A stretch of 15,668 bases of DNA from Stramenopiles sp. TOSAG23-3 (GCA_900128585.1 LT642515.1:1-15668), one strand, 5' to 3'; positions 1 through 9,604 are shown, numbered from the stretch's first letter. Notes: generated from the sequence alone by a model not told the origin. Translations and numbers: made by a program.

Positions 1-52
1 AAAGAAAGAAGTGACACAACAAGACATAAACGATTGAATGTACATACATAAA

Positions 53-62
53 TATATAAAAA
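53..62 (+). promoter_or_regulatory. TATA-like box upstream of the cysteine-rich membrane protein gene
   Basis: TATATAAAAA lies 70-79 bases before the ATG at 132, a reasonable place for a TATA element with a short leader. The surroundings are AT-rich, so a chance match is quite possible. Only the motif and the spacing support this. Confidence 0.25.
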
Positions 63-131
63 CGATCAATTCGATAAGCAAAGCAACAAACCATACTATA
101 CTTTAAGAACAATTTTAAACGAATAAGAACA

Positions 132-680
132 ATGCTGTCTTCTTCCACACGACGAAACCTCTTCATGGCCGCGACGGCGGTCCTTCTGCTGGCGTCCTTT
201 GCCGTAGCAAAAGAAGACGACCATCCCGAGTGCCAAGGCCCGTGCAATTGCCACGGTGGGTACAAATCCAATACATTTGAGAACGGGGTACTTACCTGTA
301 AGTGTGGTAACGGTAAAGAGTACCCTCCGCGCTCCAAGTTCAAGAACTGCTGCAAAAGCCTTTGTGCCGGAAGGAGGATGGTCTCCTCTTGGTGCGAATC
401 CGACGTAGACGCTCATTACAAGAATCCCACCACCCTCATACACCCCTTCTCGTGCAGGTGCGACGGCAACGGGGATGTAAGTGCCAACTTCTGCGCCACG
501 GCAGGCTATATCAAGTATGGAGCCATCGGCGGCTTCGCATTGCTTCTTCTCTGCATCGGGGGGTGCGTCTGGGCGTGCTTCTTCAAGAAAAAAAAGGCAG
601 CGGTCATCAAATCGTACACGCAACTTTCTTCCACCGCCACCCAGGACCCAATGGCTTACATTGCCCCTGGAAAGGTTTAA
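132..680 (+). CDS. Small cysteine-rich type I membrane protein with signal peptide
   Basis: I do not recognise the family. The 182-residue product has a typical signal peptide (hydrophobic core about 11-24, likely cleavage after AVA at 24-26). An ectodomain of about 100 residues carries twelve cysteines (34, 38, 40, 56, 58, 73, 74, 78, 88, 108, 110, 121). A single membrane span follows at about 129-151, with three more cysteines inside it, then a KKKK stop-transfer signal and a short cytoplasmic tail. The even number of outside cysteines suggests disulfide bonding. C-K-C-G-N-G (56-61) and C-R-C-D-G-N-G (108-114) look like two related units. The tail has Y162-T-Q-L, which fits a Yxxphi sorting signal. 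The ATG has A at -3. Two GTAAGT strings lie inside the ORF, but the frame runs through both and makes a coherent protein, so I call no intron. A surface receptor, adhesion or structural role is possible; the topology is well supported, the function unknown. Confidence 0.8.
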   Translation: MLSSSTRRNLFMAATAVLLLASFAVAKEDDHPECQGPCNCHGGYKSNTFENGVLTCKCGNGKEYPPRSKFKNCCKSLCAGRRMVSSWCESDVDAHYKNPTTLIHPFSCRCDGNGDVSANFCATAGYIKYGAIGGFALLLLCIGGCVWACFFKKKKAAVIKSYTQLSSTATQDPMAYIAPGKV

Positions 681-751
681 GCGGATTGGTACGAAAAGGA
701 TTTCACGTTTGTGTCAATGCAAAACAACACTCTGACAAACCATGAGAGAAC

Positions 752-763
752 GGGGGGGGGGGG
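752..763 (+). repeat. Poly-G run (G12)
   Basis: Twelve consecutive G in an otherwise AT-rich spacer, 72 bases after the stop codon of the first gene. Long G runs recur in this window, including one that breaks the GAF gene. Such runs are prone to length errors in sequencing and to real length variation. Confidence 0.9.
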
Positions 764-892
764 AGAAAAATGTGACAAACATTTTACGTCCTTACAAAGT
801 TTCAATCAAAAAAAAAAACAAATAATATCTTCTCTATAATATATAAACACAGGCATATAACTAAATAATCTAATTAATAAAAAATATGAATA

Positions 893-960
893 CTCCTCCT
901 TCCTCTTCCTCTTCTCCCTTCCTCTTCCTCTCTCTTCTTCTGCCCTCTGTTCGTTCATCA
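893..960 (+). repeat. Polypyrimidine low-complexity tract
   Basis: Repeats of CTTCCTCTTCCTCTTCTCC type make this stretch nearly free of purines on the + strand. It lies in the spacer upstream of the EF-hand-like gene. It may be a promoter element or simple sequence; nothing here separates the two. Confidence 0.6.
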
Positions 961-1264
961 TATTCTTCTCATTCACTCATACTATACTACCTTGGTATCT
1001 TCTTTCTTCAACTGCTACTCTTATAAACAATGACTTCTTTCCACCACATGCATGATCTTTTTATAGAATTGAAAATGATTATATAACAAAATTGTTTCAA
1101 TTCAATTCCACCTCTTGCAACTACTCCGCGATCTTTTCACCACTTAGAAATATATAGTCATTGCATTCGTTGGGGTCCACCCGTGCTTGCTTTGCCTACA
1201 TCTATTTACCAACCCGCCCGCACTGCTGACCGGCCACATTGCCCATAAACACCCACCCATCATC

Positions 1265-2752
1265 ATGGCCGGGAGGAGATGGAAAGCAGTTTTGCGATTG
1301 GTACGAACAATTGTAGCGTTTGAGAAATTTGACACGCTCGTCGACATGTCCGAAAGCCAAGAGTGCATTTTAAGGGACATGTTTTACTCCTTTGAACACA
1401 ATGGGGAGGGGAGGATTTCGTACGAATCGTTGTTTGAGTTGCTGGACCTCGTTCGGTTTGCAAGGGAGGGCGAGGAGGCATCGGGAGAAGGAAAAAACTG
1501 GGGCGACGACGCAGAGAAGGAGGAAAAGTTTGAAAACCTCTGCAACGAAGAGATCATGCAAATGCTCCCTGGCGTTCTTCCGAATTACGTCGAAGCGGGC
1601 GTGTCGTTCAACCAGTTCGTTTACATTTACAACAACATAATGGACCTTGCGAACAAGGCAAAGGTTAGGGTGGCGCAGAGGCGGGGCAACAAGGAGCTCC
1701 AGAAGCGCCGGAAAAGGGAAAGCACTTCGGAAAAGAAGAACCCCGCGCTACTTTCACGCGTTGCCAGAAAAGAAGCGCTCAAAACAATCAATCGGCTCTA
1801 CTTCAGGCACAAGATTACAGAGAACCAGCGCTTGCTGCTGGAAACTATAGTGGAGCCTACCAAAATACACAGTGACTATTTCGACCATTTTGAAAACCTG
1901 CAAAAGCACATCGTGCTTTACCGGCAATTAAAGGAAGAGTACGACGCCATCTACGCACACCACCAAAAAGTGAAGGGGAACAAAGGTTTCCTGCACGACC
2001 AACTCAACAAATACAAAACGACCCACACCGAACTTCTGCCGAAAATTATGTCTCCTCCTTCCGATGACAGAGCGGTGGCCGAGGACGCGATTGACTACAT
2101 TGGCCTGGCAAAGGCCGCAGGCTCCTTCAAGGGGCAAATATACAACGACGGCGAACAGGAGGACTGTGAGGAAGATCCCCTCCCCGAACGATTCACCGTG
2201 AAGCTCGTCCCCGAACTGAAAGAGGCGCTCCTGGACCACATTCAAGACTTGCACTCCTTCAAAGTGCTCTCCGACCGCCTACGCGGTTTTGCCGTGGAGC
2301 TCATTGAGGCGGAAGACATGTACGCCGTCTTTGCATTTTACAAGTTCGCAGACCACGATGCGTCCTTGGTCACGTATTTGAAGCAACGCGACGGGACATC
2401 GGTCGAGGAGCAGAACATCGCTCGAAAAAAGCAGGAGAAAAACTTTCGCACGCGGTCCAAGTCTATCAAAATGTTCATGGACGAGCGGGAGATCATTTAC
2501 AAGCTCCTGCGAGAGGAGGCTGAAGAACGAAAACGAAGAGAACGGCTAGCAGCAGAGGAAGAAGCACAGCTGAACGCGGCACAGAAGAAGACAAAGAAGA
2601 AGAAGAAAAAGAAAGGGAAGAAGAAACGCCCCAAGCCGCGGTGGATGAAAATGTACGAAGACGCGACCAAGAAACAAAGACGCGCCAACGCGACAGAACC
2701 AAAAGAAAAGTTTGGAGTGGCCCTCTTGACACGTTCGGGGCACTGCTATTGA
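1265..2752 (+). CDS. Lysine-rich protein with degenerate EF-hand-like pair and helical body
   Basis: Function not recognised. The start is placed at the ATG at 1265 (A at -3, G at +4). The frame is open for 26 more codons upstream, but that part begins with TTG and has no ATG. The product has 495 residues. Residues 39-62 resemble an EF-hand: the loop E44-H-N46-G-E48-G49-R-I51 ends in S55 where a calcium-binding loop has E. A second hydrophobic, helix-forming piece at 105-122 (G-V-S-F-N-Q-F) looks like the end of another EF-hand without its acidic ligands. The pair is therefore probably structural or only weakly calcium-binding. The rest is predicted helix, with basic clusters at 138-158 and 383-400, an E/R-rich coiled-coil-like stretch at 405-438, a lysine run at 442-454 and a short C-terminal tail. 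The basic run could bind nucleic acid, tubulin or act as a nuclear signal. It follows the first gene on the same strand. Confidence 0.78.
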   Translation: MAGRRWKAVLRLVRTIVAFEKFDTLVDMSESQECILRDMFYSFEHNGEGRISYESLFELLDLVRFAREGEEASGEGKNWGDDAEKEEKFENLCNEEIMQMLPGVLPNYVEAGVSFNQFVYIYNNIMDLANKAKVRVAQRRGNKELQKRRKRESTSEKKNPALLSRVARKEALKTINRLYFRHKITENQRLLLETIVEPTKIHSDYFDHFENLQKHIVLYRQLKEEYDAIYAHHQKVKGNKGFLHDQLNKYKTTHTELLPKIMSPPSDDRAVAEDAIDYIGLAKAAGSFKGQIYNDGEQEDCEEDPLPERFTVKLVPELKEALLDHIQDLHSFKVLSDRLRGFAVELIEAEDMYAVFAFYKFADHDASLVTYLKQRDGTSVEEQNIARKKQEKNFRTRSKSIKMFMDEREIIYKLLREEAEERKRRERLAAEEEAQLNAAQKKTKKKKKKKGKKKRPKPRWMKMYEDATKKQRRANATEPKEKFGVALLTRSGHCY

Positions 2753-3098
2753 GAAGAGCAAGAGCAAGAGCCTGTTTTATATACGGGTAGGTATAATAGT
2801 ATAAGTACCGGTACAGGTATTGAATATTAATATAAATATTACCCACCACTCACCACACCTCCTCTCTCCTTTCTTCTTTCTTCGTCGTCTTCGTTCGTCG
2901 TCGCGTCGGCGACGAAAAAATAATAATATTCTCATCTTATTAATTGTAAAATCACACTGTCTAACCCTACCTATTTCGTTCATAATGAAAACAAACTCCA
3001 CGGGAGCATCTCTGTTATAAGAAAGAGTGTAAAGAAGTAGCCGTTTTCAATGTACACCGGGGTTGTTTACAAAGAGCGCACTGTGAAAGAGAGAAGAG
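2753..3098. other. Short spacer with a GC-rich hairpin, no gene seen
   Basis: 346 bases between two + strand genes. It holds AT-rich sequence, a C/T-rich stretch at about 2844-2890 and a GC-rich hairpin at 2898-2915 followed by A residues. No ORF with a convincing ATG context or composition was found, and no RNA gene was recognised. The last 40 bases form the likely leader of the nucleosidase gene. Confidence 0.5.
2898..2915. repeat. 7-bp stem hairpin (TCGTCGC / GCGACGA) followed by A6
   Basis: TCGTCGC at 2898-2904 and its exact reverse complement at 2909-2915 are separated by the loop GTCG. It stands out as a GC-rich island in an AT-rich spacer and lies about 185 bases before the nucleosidase ATG. 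It could form in DNA or in a long leader RNA, or be a by-product of the nearby TCG repeats. Confidence 0.5.
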
Positions 3099-4175
3099 AT
3101 GGCCTTAAGAACGTTTGTCACGCTGCGCAGCGGGCTGGGGGGGCGAGCTCGGCATTCCATGCGAGCAGTGAACCCCCACGCGAGAGTTCGAGAATTCAAT
3201 AGAATAGGACAAAGATCTCATGCGCCGCGGTACTGGTTCTTCGGAAAACAGAATGCAGGCTTTGCCGCGGCTGCTTTCGGTGGTGCTGCGTGCATGTTGG
3301 CAGCAGCGGAGACCACCAGGAACCCATCGCTGGGCGAGTGCAAGGCCACCGAGACGGAGCCGCCGAGTGCACTTCGAGCGCCGGTGAAGACGGTAGTGAT
3401 TCTGATGGCAATGAGGCAGGAGGCAGAGCCATTTATCGAACGGCATGGCTTGAAACAAATTCGTATTCCTGGAATGGACCAAAAACTTCCGTTCGTGGCG
3501 TACGAAGGTCGCCTGTTCCAGGGAGATGGCGCGGAGGAAGGGTTGCAAGTGTACTTGGTCTGGACGGGTAATGACAAACGGTTTGGGAGGGACGTAAACA
3601 ATGTCGCGACCACCGCGTCGACGCTGTCGGCGTACGTGAGCATACAGGCCTTTCGCCCGAACCTTTTGCTGAGCTGTGGCACTGCGGGAGGGTTCAAAGG
3701 TTTTGGCGGGAAAATTGGCGACGTGTACGTGTCCTCAAAGTGCGTGTTTCACTCGAGAAGGATTCCGGCATCTGGGAACGAATACATGGAATATTCCTAC
3801 GGTCATTACAGGTCTCCTCCTGTTCCATTACTCGCCAAGAAAACTGGGTGCAAGATTGGGGTTGTCTCCACCAGCGACTCGCTGGATTGCACGGGCCGTG
3901 ATCTTGAAATTATGGCACAGGAAGGCGCGGCTGTGAAAGAGATGGAGGCCGCGTCCATCGCATGGGTTGCCCGTGAGCTTCAAGTTCCCTTCTTCGCTGT
4001 GAAATCTATCACGGACATTGTAGACGATAAGACAGTCGGCGCGCAAGGGCAAGACACACTGGCCCAGTTTGAAGAAAACTTGAAGACAGCAAGTGCCAGC
4101 CTTCAAACAAAGCTGAGCTTGTTGCTCGAATCGCTGCACGGCACTTCCCTGAGCGATTGGAGGGGGAAAGGGTAG
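3099..4175 (+). CDS. 5'-methylthioadenosine nucleosidase (plant MTN-like) with N-terminal targeting leader
   Basis: The enzyme cleaves 5'-methylthioadenosine to adenine and methylthioribose in the methionine (Yang) salvage cycle; some relatives also accept S-adenosylhomocysteine. Of 358 residues, about 97-346 match the nucleosidase fold of the PNP/UDP phosphorylase superfamily. Visible marks are M-A-M-R-Q-E108 (the conserved early acid), V-W-T-G at 154-157, C-G-T-A-G-G-F at 193-199, S-T-S-D-S-L-D at 257-263, E281-M-E283 of the ribose site and S-I-T-D306-I-V-D, where D306 fits the catalytic acid. The spacing and the G-T-A-G-G-F-K and T-D-I-V-D strings follow plant MTN enzymes more than bacterial Pfs. 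Residues 1-50 are rich in Arg and poor in acids, then A/G-rich hydrophobic residues run from 53 to 70. This looks like a mitochondrial, possibly intermembrane-space, leader, which is unusual because plant MTN is cytosolic. The ATG at 3099 has good context (gagATGG). Met66 could give a leaderless form. Confidence 0.92.
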   Translation: MALRTFVTLRSGLGGRARHSMRAVNPHARVREFNRIGQRSHAPRYWFFGKQNAGFAAAAFGGAACMLAAAETTRNPSLGECKATETEPPSALRAPVKTVVILMAMRQEAEPFIERHGLKQIRIPGMDQKLPFVAYEGRLFQGDGAEEGLQVYLVWTGNDKRFGRDVNNVATTASTLSAYVSIQAFRPNLLLSCGTAGGFKGFGGKIGDVYVSSKCVFHSRRIPASGNEYMEYSYGHYRSPPVPLLAKKTGCKIGVVSTSDSLDCTGRDLEIMAQEGAAVKEMEAASIAWVARELQVPFFAVKSITDIVDDKTVGAQGQDTLAQFEENLKTASASLQTKLSLLLESLHGTSLSDWRGKG

Positions 4176-4559
4176 AGGTTTGCGTGAGGGGTTGACCCTA
4201 ATTTTTTTATTTTTAAGATTCATTTTTTATAACGTTGTAAAATGTATGTGAATGATATGATATTTGAGACTGATAGTCCAGACTAAGTGACACCGGTATA
4301 TATCATATGTTGAATTAGTAAAATCTCAGAGGAGCAGGAGATAAGTTCGCAGTATATGAAGAGACGATAAATTTTAAACCACTAAAACTTAAATAACAGG
4401 CAATGTTTTGCTTTTAATTAACGATATGATGTCTGATTAAACGTTAATTTAAATTCTGAAAGATATTACGTAATATTTCTTAACTCCTCTAAAACTACTC
4501 CTTTGCAACTCCGCAACAACTAATATATTTCGGTAATAGTTTTTGATCATTTTAAAACT
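4176..4559. other. AT-rich spacer between convergent genes
   Basis: 384 bases shared as the 3' regions of the nucleosidase gene (+) and the GAF gene (-). It contains TGTAA 52 bases after the nucleosidase stop, several T runs on the + strand and a 14-bp palindrome at 4463-4476. No ORF or RNA gene is supported. Confidence 0.5.
4463..4476. repeat. 14-bp perfect palindrome ATATTACGTAATAT
   Basis: The sequence equals its own reverse complement and centres on TTACGTAA, the type of core bound by bZIP dimers. It lies in the 3' regions of two convergent genes rather than a promoter, so a regulatory role is doubtful. Confidence 0.4.
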
Positions 4560-7500
4560 TTAGCTCTCTCCGCCATCAATTTTCGCGCGATAAACGCTCA
4601 ACTCTTGGCGTGTCTGCTCGATCCTGTCATAAATGGATTTCTGTCCGTTGTACGCCTCGTTTGAATCCACGTTACAGCTTAAGGCGGGGTGAAGTGTCGA
4701 GGACACCCATTTTTGACCCTGGCCAAACGTGGCCGACATGGACGCAACCCCAGTGGTGAGGGATGGTGTGTGCGTTTTCCAGGATGGGATTGGCGGGTTG
4801 GCGCTTCGCCCGTCTTCAAAGAGAGTGTTGTAATGTTCGCTTCGTCCTTTTGTCGTATGCCCGACCATAGCGGCGAGGGTCGCACCGGAGGGGTGGTTTG
4901 TATCGATGTGGAACTCTGTCATGGTCAGTTCGAGCTCACGGACCCGTTGCAGCCTTAACTCCACTTCCCTCTCCAAGGCAGCGTTCTTTTCGCTCAAAGT
5001 CTGGGTGATGGCCTCTGCGTCTACGAGCTTCTTCTCCAATACTTCCTTTTCAGAAAGCGCCTTTTTAAACGCAGGCTGGATCTGACGCGCGCGATCTCCG
5101 CTGCTTTTCATTCGTTGCGCCATGGCTTGGAATTTCCCCTCAAATTTGCTGGTTGTTAGTCGCAACAGTGCTTCTGTCTCCGCGGCCCGGCGCTCGCTTT
5201 CGTCGGCGCGCTGAAGCGCCGCTACCAAGCTCTTTCGTACGTCTTTCTCTGCAGCATTTGCGGTAAGCGATATTGTTTTCAGTCGTTCTTCGGACAGCGA
5301 CGCTCGCTTTAGTGCTGCGGCCAGTTTGGTCGCCAGCTCGTTTCGTCGCAGCTCCGATTTCCCCCGGATTTGACCGATGCGTTTCTCAGCCTTTTGTAAA
5401 CGGTCCAAGGCCACTGCTAGTTCGCCCTGAAACTTTGTCTCTGCGTCTTGCAGAGCCTGCTCTGCTTCCACCGCTCGGGCCTCGGTTGCACCAGCATTTT
5501 CCAGCGCTTCCTGCAGCGCCGATTCACCTTGAGAAAACGTTGCTTCCATTTTCTTTACCTGCACCTTCAGGGAATGCTCGCGTTCCATCACAGTAACCAT
5601 TTCTTGCTCCATCGTGCCCATTGCATCGGTCAAATCATCCAGCCCTTTCTCTGCGGCCTCCGCTCGTGCGTGCAGCGAAGCGTTTTCGGCCAAAAGCTCT
5701 TGGTACGCTTTCGTCTGCTGTTTCTGGTCCTGCAGCTCACTGGTCAAATCGCCGACTTCCTTCTTAAGGTCGTTTATTTTTTTTACATGCTGCCGGACTT
5801 GGGTGTTGCTCTCGCTTCGGTACTTTAGGACTTGTGCTTGCCGCCGCAAGCGGTCGATCGAACAGGCTACTGCCGTCCCTATATCGACCAAGTCGTCGAC
5901 CAGGTTGTCATCAAATTCCAACTTCATGTTGGCGATTTCTATGGCACCCAAAACGTTGTCAATTAATTTACTTCTTGGGTCCAAATCGTTCTGTGTCCCT
6001 TTCACTTTTGATCGATCCCGATCTTGGCCGTGAAAGGCCCCTTTCTTCTCCGTCTGGAGGTCCACCCCCACCCGAAAGGATACGAGGCTGTCTAAAATAT
6101 TGTTGTAATTGTTGCCCAGAGTCTCTTTCAAGGCAGGCGAAGCCCCGAAGAAGTTGGCCGCTACATCGCCACGATCGTCCGCGCCTACAACTGCCTGGGG
6201 CTGCGTGGGGTTGCAAATTCGAAGTATATATGGATAAAATACGCTGCGGGATATGGTTGTGGTCGCATCGGGGTCTACATTAATGCGCATGTCGTTGTCC
6301 AAGTTGACGAGCTGCTGCTTCATTGCATCGTACAAAAATATGTGAATTGCGTCTGCTTGGAGTATGCGGATCAGCCGCTCGCACACGTAGTGCAGCGCCG
6401 AGTGTATGGTCCGACAGTTGGACAGCCCGACAATCATGCGCAAAATGTCTTGGTGGCGTTTGGACCGCTGGCTCGCTTGATGCTGCGTCTGGATGCGGCG
6501 GTTGGCCCGAAGTGCCATGGCACTTGCTTTTTTGTTAAGATTTTCCAGCGTACGCTGGTAAAACAAACCGTTCAGGGAGAGCCGGGCAAAGAGGTCCATC
6601 ATGTCCATGTCTGTTTTTTGGAAAGGGGTCGAACTCCTGTTGCCCGCTCGAATGACCAAAAGTACCCCAAAAGCAGGGCCGTTGTTCGGGGTCAGCATTG
6701 GCACCCCTAAAATTTGCATCGGCGTTTTTTGCGTAAATTTTTCGACATCAATATTTGATAAATTTTGATGATTCCTCAGTCCTCGAGATTGAAAGACCAG
6801 GCCCATCCGCTTCGATAAGCCCAAATCCTTCATGCCCCTGCCGGCTTTTCTGCGGAGCATTTTGCCCTGTTTTAATACTTGAAAAACAAAAGGGGCGTCG
6901 TTCTCGTCCAGCACAACTGGCTGCAGTGCCAAGCCCCGGGCGTCTACGGCGGCGTCCTCAATCGGGGCGCTACTGGCGTTTGCAATTTCGTCGAATTCCA
7001 CCTGATCGTCACCTTTCTCTTCGTACAAGGTGGTACTCCCAAACCCGATCCCGCTGTCGGCAAGGCCGTCCCGGGTGGTGCCCCATCCGTCTGCCCCTGC
7101 ATTGCTCGCGTTCAGTACAGACGCGTCGACGACAGTGACCATTTTCTTTAAGGACCCCAAGCTACCCGGGCCGCGCAAAAGAACGATCGCGGTCGTAGCC
7201 GCCATTAGCGTTATGGCGTTGCTCTCAATTTTACGAATCAGCTCCAGACCGTCGGTGTTTGTTTTGTTGAGGGCCCCAATGTTGTTGATCGTTTCGTCGT
7301 ACACATTGTCGTGGAACAAAGACGCGCACACGTCCGCCCCCGCCGTTGCGGCAGTGTGGTACCGGTGTATTGCGAGCATCCTCTCCTTGCTGTGGCTTCG
7401 GCTTTCCTGAAGCTGCTCTTGCAACGTGGCCAATGCTTCCGATGCTTCCGCCATGCCGTCGCAGCACGTGCGCAGGGTTTCAAAGTGGGACACTGCGTTT

Positions 7501-9456
7501 GCTGTGTGCTTCAGCCATACCGAAACAAGCGCTTCTTCTTCGACCGTCATAACATGTTTTGGCGCTCTGTGCGTGTCGTTCTTTGTCCCATCTGTTGCTA
7601 CAGCGTCCATCTCCTGGACAGTGGCACATTCGATAATGCCAACGGCCACGACCTGGCCGCTATCCGATCGTGCCACTACGCAAACATGCCTTCCCACGCG
7701 CTGGGGTTCGCCAGTAGCCGCCGTGTTCCCCACGAGCCCATGGCCGACTTTGCACACTATTTTTCCGGGCAGTTCATTCTGCGAAACCAGCTGCGCCTTT
7801 GTTAAGGCGCCAGGGGACTCCACTACGCCGTCGCTGGGCGAGGGCGGTTTCGGGCGCCGTACGCTCCACAGCTTCCGCCCCCCGCGCTGGACAATGTACA
7901 ACTGCCCGCTGATGACGTTGGTGCTGCGAAGCAGGGTCTTGCACTCGTTGTCAAAAATACGAAATACGTCTTCAGTGGAGGTCGCGGAATTCCAAAGCTT
8001 CTCAATGCTGTGCAATATTCCGGCTCGTCTTCTCGTGCTGTTGAGCCTTCGCCGCAGTCCAAAGATCCCTACCCGGCCAGCGTGCCGCTGATACACGCCC
8101 AGGGTTGCGAGCGCGACGTGCGCCGCAAAATCTCGCAGCAGCGACATAAGCTTCGACAGGCTAATGGCATCCTCCCCGGTACCGCTCAGGACCAACATCC
8201 CAACAACTTTTCCGCCGGGTGACTGCGCCGGAACTAACAGAAATGGGGTCCTCCCGTCGTCCACGCTCTCGTGGCGCGTGGGGGCCGGGGTCAGCATATT
8301 TACATCCAGTCGGCCGTCCGAAAGCTCGGCCTCCGTGGGCTCGCCAGCGCCGTCTTCGGCTCCCCCCCCCCGTTGTCCCATTCAACAGAGAGACGAACGT
8401 TTTGTTGTCCATTTGAGTGGGCTCCCCACTCTCAACGATGCGTTTGATCGATCCCGTAAGGGGTAAAATAGATTTCTCTTCCGGTCGCGCCCGATCTAAC
8501 GTCCACAGGTATGGCATTCCGGGGCCGGGATTCCCATCCACGTGCGAACTGCGGCGCCCACCACTGCCATTGAATGATACCGATTCTAGTGGCGTATCGT
8601 TCGCGTTCAAAACATACCACACGGCGAATTCTGCTGTCCCACTGATAACTTGGGCTGCCGTAGGAACCAAAGAAAAAAGATCCGAAAAATCATGGTCCAT
8701 TGCTCGGTCTCCGCCACGATGGCCCCCAGCCGGCGAGCCGGCCTCCATCCTCTCGGCGCTTTGCACTTCCGGGTCCCTCGTGCTCTTGCAGGACCACGCC
8801 GCGAGCGACGATATGCATCGGACCAGGCGCCGTTCGTACTCCAGTTCTAACTGTACCTCTTTCTGGCGCACTTTTGCCATCTCTTGCTTTTCCCCAATTT
8901 GTGACAAGTGCAAAGTGTTCTCGGCCAACTTGCTGCAGTAGTTGAAGCAAAACGCAATGTGGACGCACACGGATCGCAAGAGGAGTATTTCGTCGGTCGA
9001 GAACGGGGGAAGAAACTTTCCGTAACTATCCCGTTGCATCGGCACGGAGTTTACTTCCAGGACGCCGAGGACCGTGTCGTCTCCGCCAGCGTCAAAGACC
9101 ACAGGAAGCAGCACCGCGCGGTTCCCGTGCCGGACGACCCGGTTCGTTCTCACTGTAACGCCAACGTGCCCGGCGTCCAAGCTCGTCCACACCCGCCCTT
9201 GCTCGTCGGGGGCACTGCGAGTCCCATCCCCATCGACGTGGACCGTCCACGTCATTTGTTTGCTATGATCGGCTACATGAAGTTTTGAACTTGACCCGTT
9301 GTTGCAAAGGCTGTAGACTTGGGCGTGCACAACACCACACAAGAACCCTAACCCCCGAGAGGGCTGGAGTGACTCGACCACGTGGAGCAAACGCTTCATG
9401 TGAGACGATACGGTCGACGAATCGACGGACCGATTGGATTCCGAGTACAACGACAT
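4560..9456 (-). CDS. Giant multi-GAF coiled-coil protein, reading frame broken by a G10 run
   Basis: Read on the minus strand, a frame starts at the ATG at 9456 and ends at 8161; a second frame runs from about 8381 to the stop at 4560. They overlap at ten G (plus-strand C10, 8362-8371). Dropping one G joins them into 1631 residues. I read five GAF-like modules: about 20-172, 255-450 (the break lies in a loop of this one), 482-661, 698-970 with a long insert, and 1000-1207. Helical linkers at 175-212 and 663-698 resemble those joining GAF domains in signalling proteins. A long coiled coil follows at about 1208-1548, then a polar tail. No kinase, cyclase, phosphodiesterase or response-regulator motif is visible, so it may be a sensor or scaffold that dimerises by its coiled coil. 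GAF domains often bind cyclic nucleotides or other small ligands, but no ligand can be assigned here. An in-frame TGA lies 37-39 bases before the ATG, with no other Met between, so the start is sound despite weak context. The break may be a sequencing error, an allele or real slippage. Confidence 0.8.
8362..8371 (-). other. G10 homopolymer frame break inside the GAF gene
   Basis: On the minus strand the run follows N359-G-T-T of the upstream frame. With ten G the frame goes into Arg/Trp-rich sequence and stops at 8161-8163. With nine G it reads on as G-G-G-A-E-D into the long downstream frame. The downstream half completes the core strands of the second GAF domain (F-L-L-V-P and M-L-V-L-S-G), which the upstream half lacks. 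Confidence 0.85.
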
Positions 9457-9604
9457 GAGACAATGACAATATTTAATAAATAAATAAACAAATCAACCCT
9501 GTATAAACACGTTCTCCAGGGAAGCTGGGGAGGATTACACCTACAACAATAGGACGCGTGCAAATGCAAACGCAGAGACCTTGCACTTTTCAATAAAAAC
9601 ACCC

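Larger units (their letters stand above)
681..1264. other. AT-rich and pyrimidine-rich spacer, no gene seen
   Basis: This 584-base gap holds the 3' region of the first gene and the upstream region of the next. It contains a run of 12 G at 752-763, an AATAAA at 876-881 that could be a polyadenylation signal, and an almost pure C/T stretch on the + strand at about 893-960. A short ORF of 18 codons (1030-1086) is present but has nothing to support it. No tRNA or other RNA gene was recognised. Confidence 0.5.

Noticed and set aside
296-482. Intron in the cysteine-rich gene, suggested by GTAAGT at about 298 and 476
   Set aside because: The frame is open through both sites and encodes the paired cysteine motifs, and the part between fits the same ectodomain. 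No convincing acceptor was needed or seen.
5273-8091. Several + strand open frames of 100-220 codons opposite the GAF gene
   Set aside because: They are antisense shadows of the long coding frame, with no motif or start context of their own.
8010-8466. Separate second gene starting at the ATG at 8381 (minus)
   Set aside because: That ATG is an out-of-frame accident of AATGGG, next to the G10 run. The domain it starts in lacks its N-terminal half, which the upstream frame supplies.
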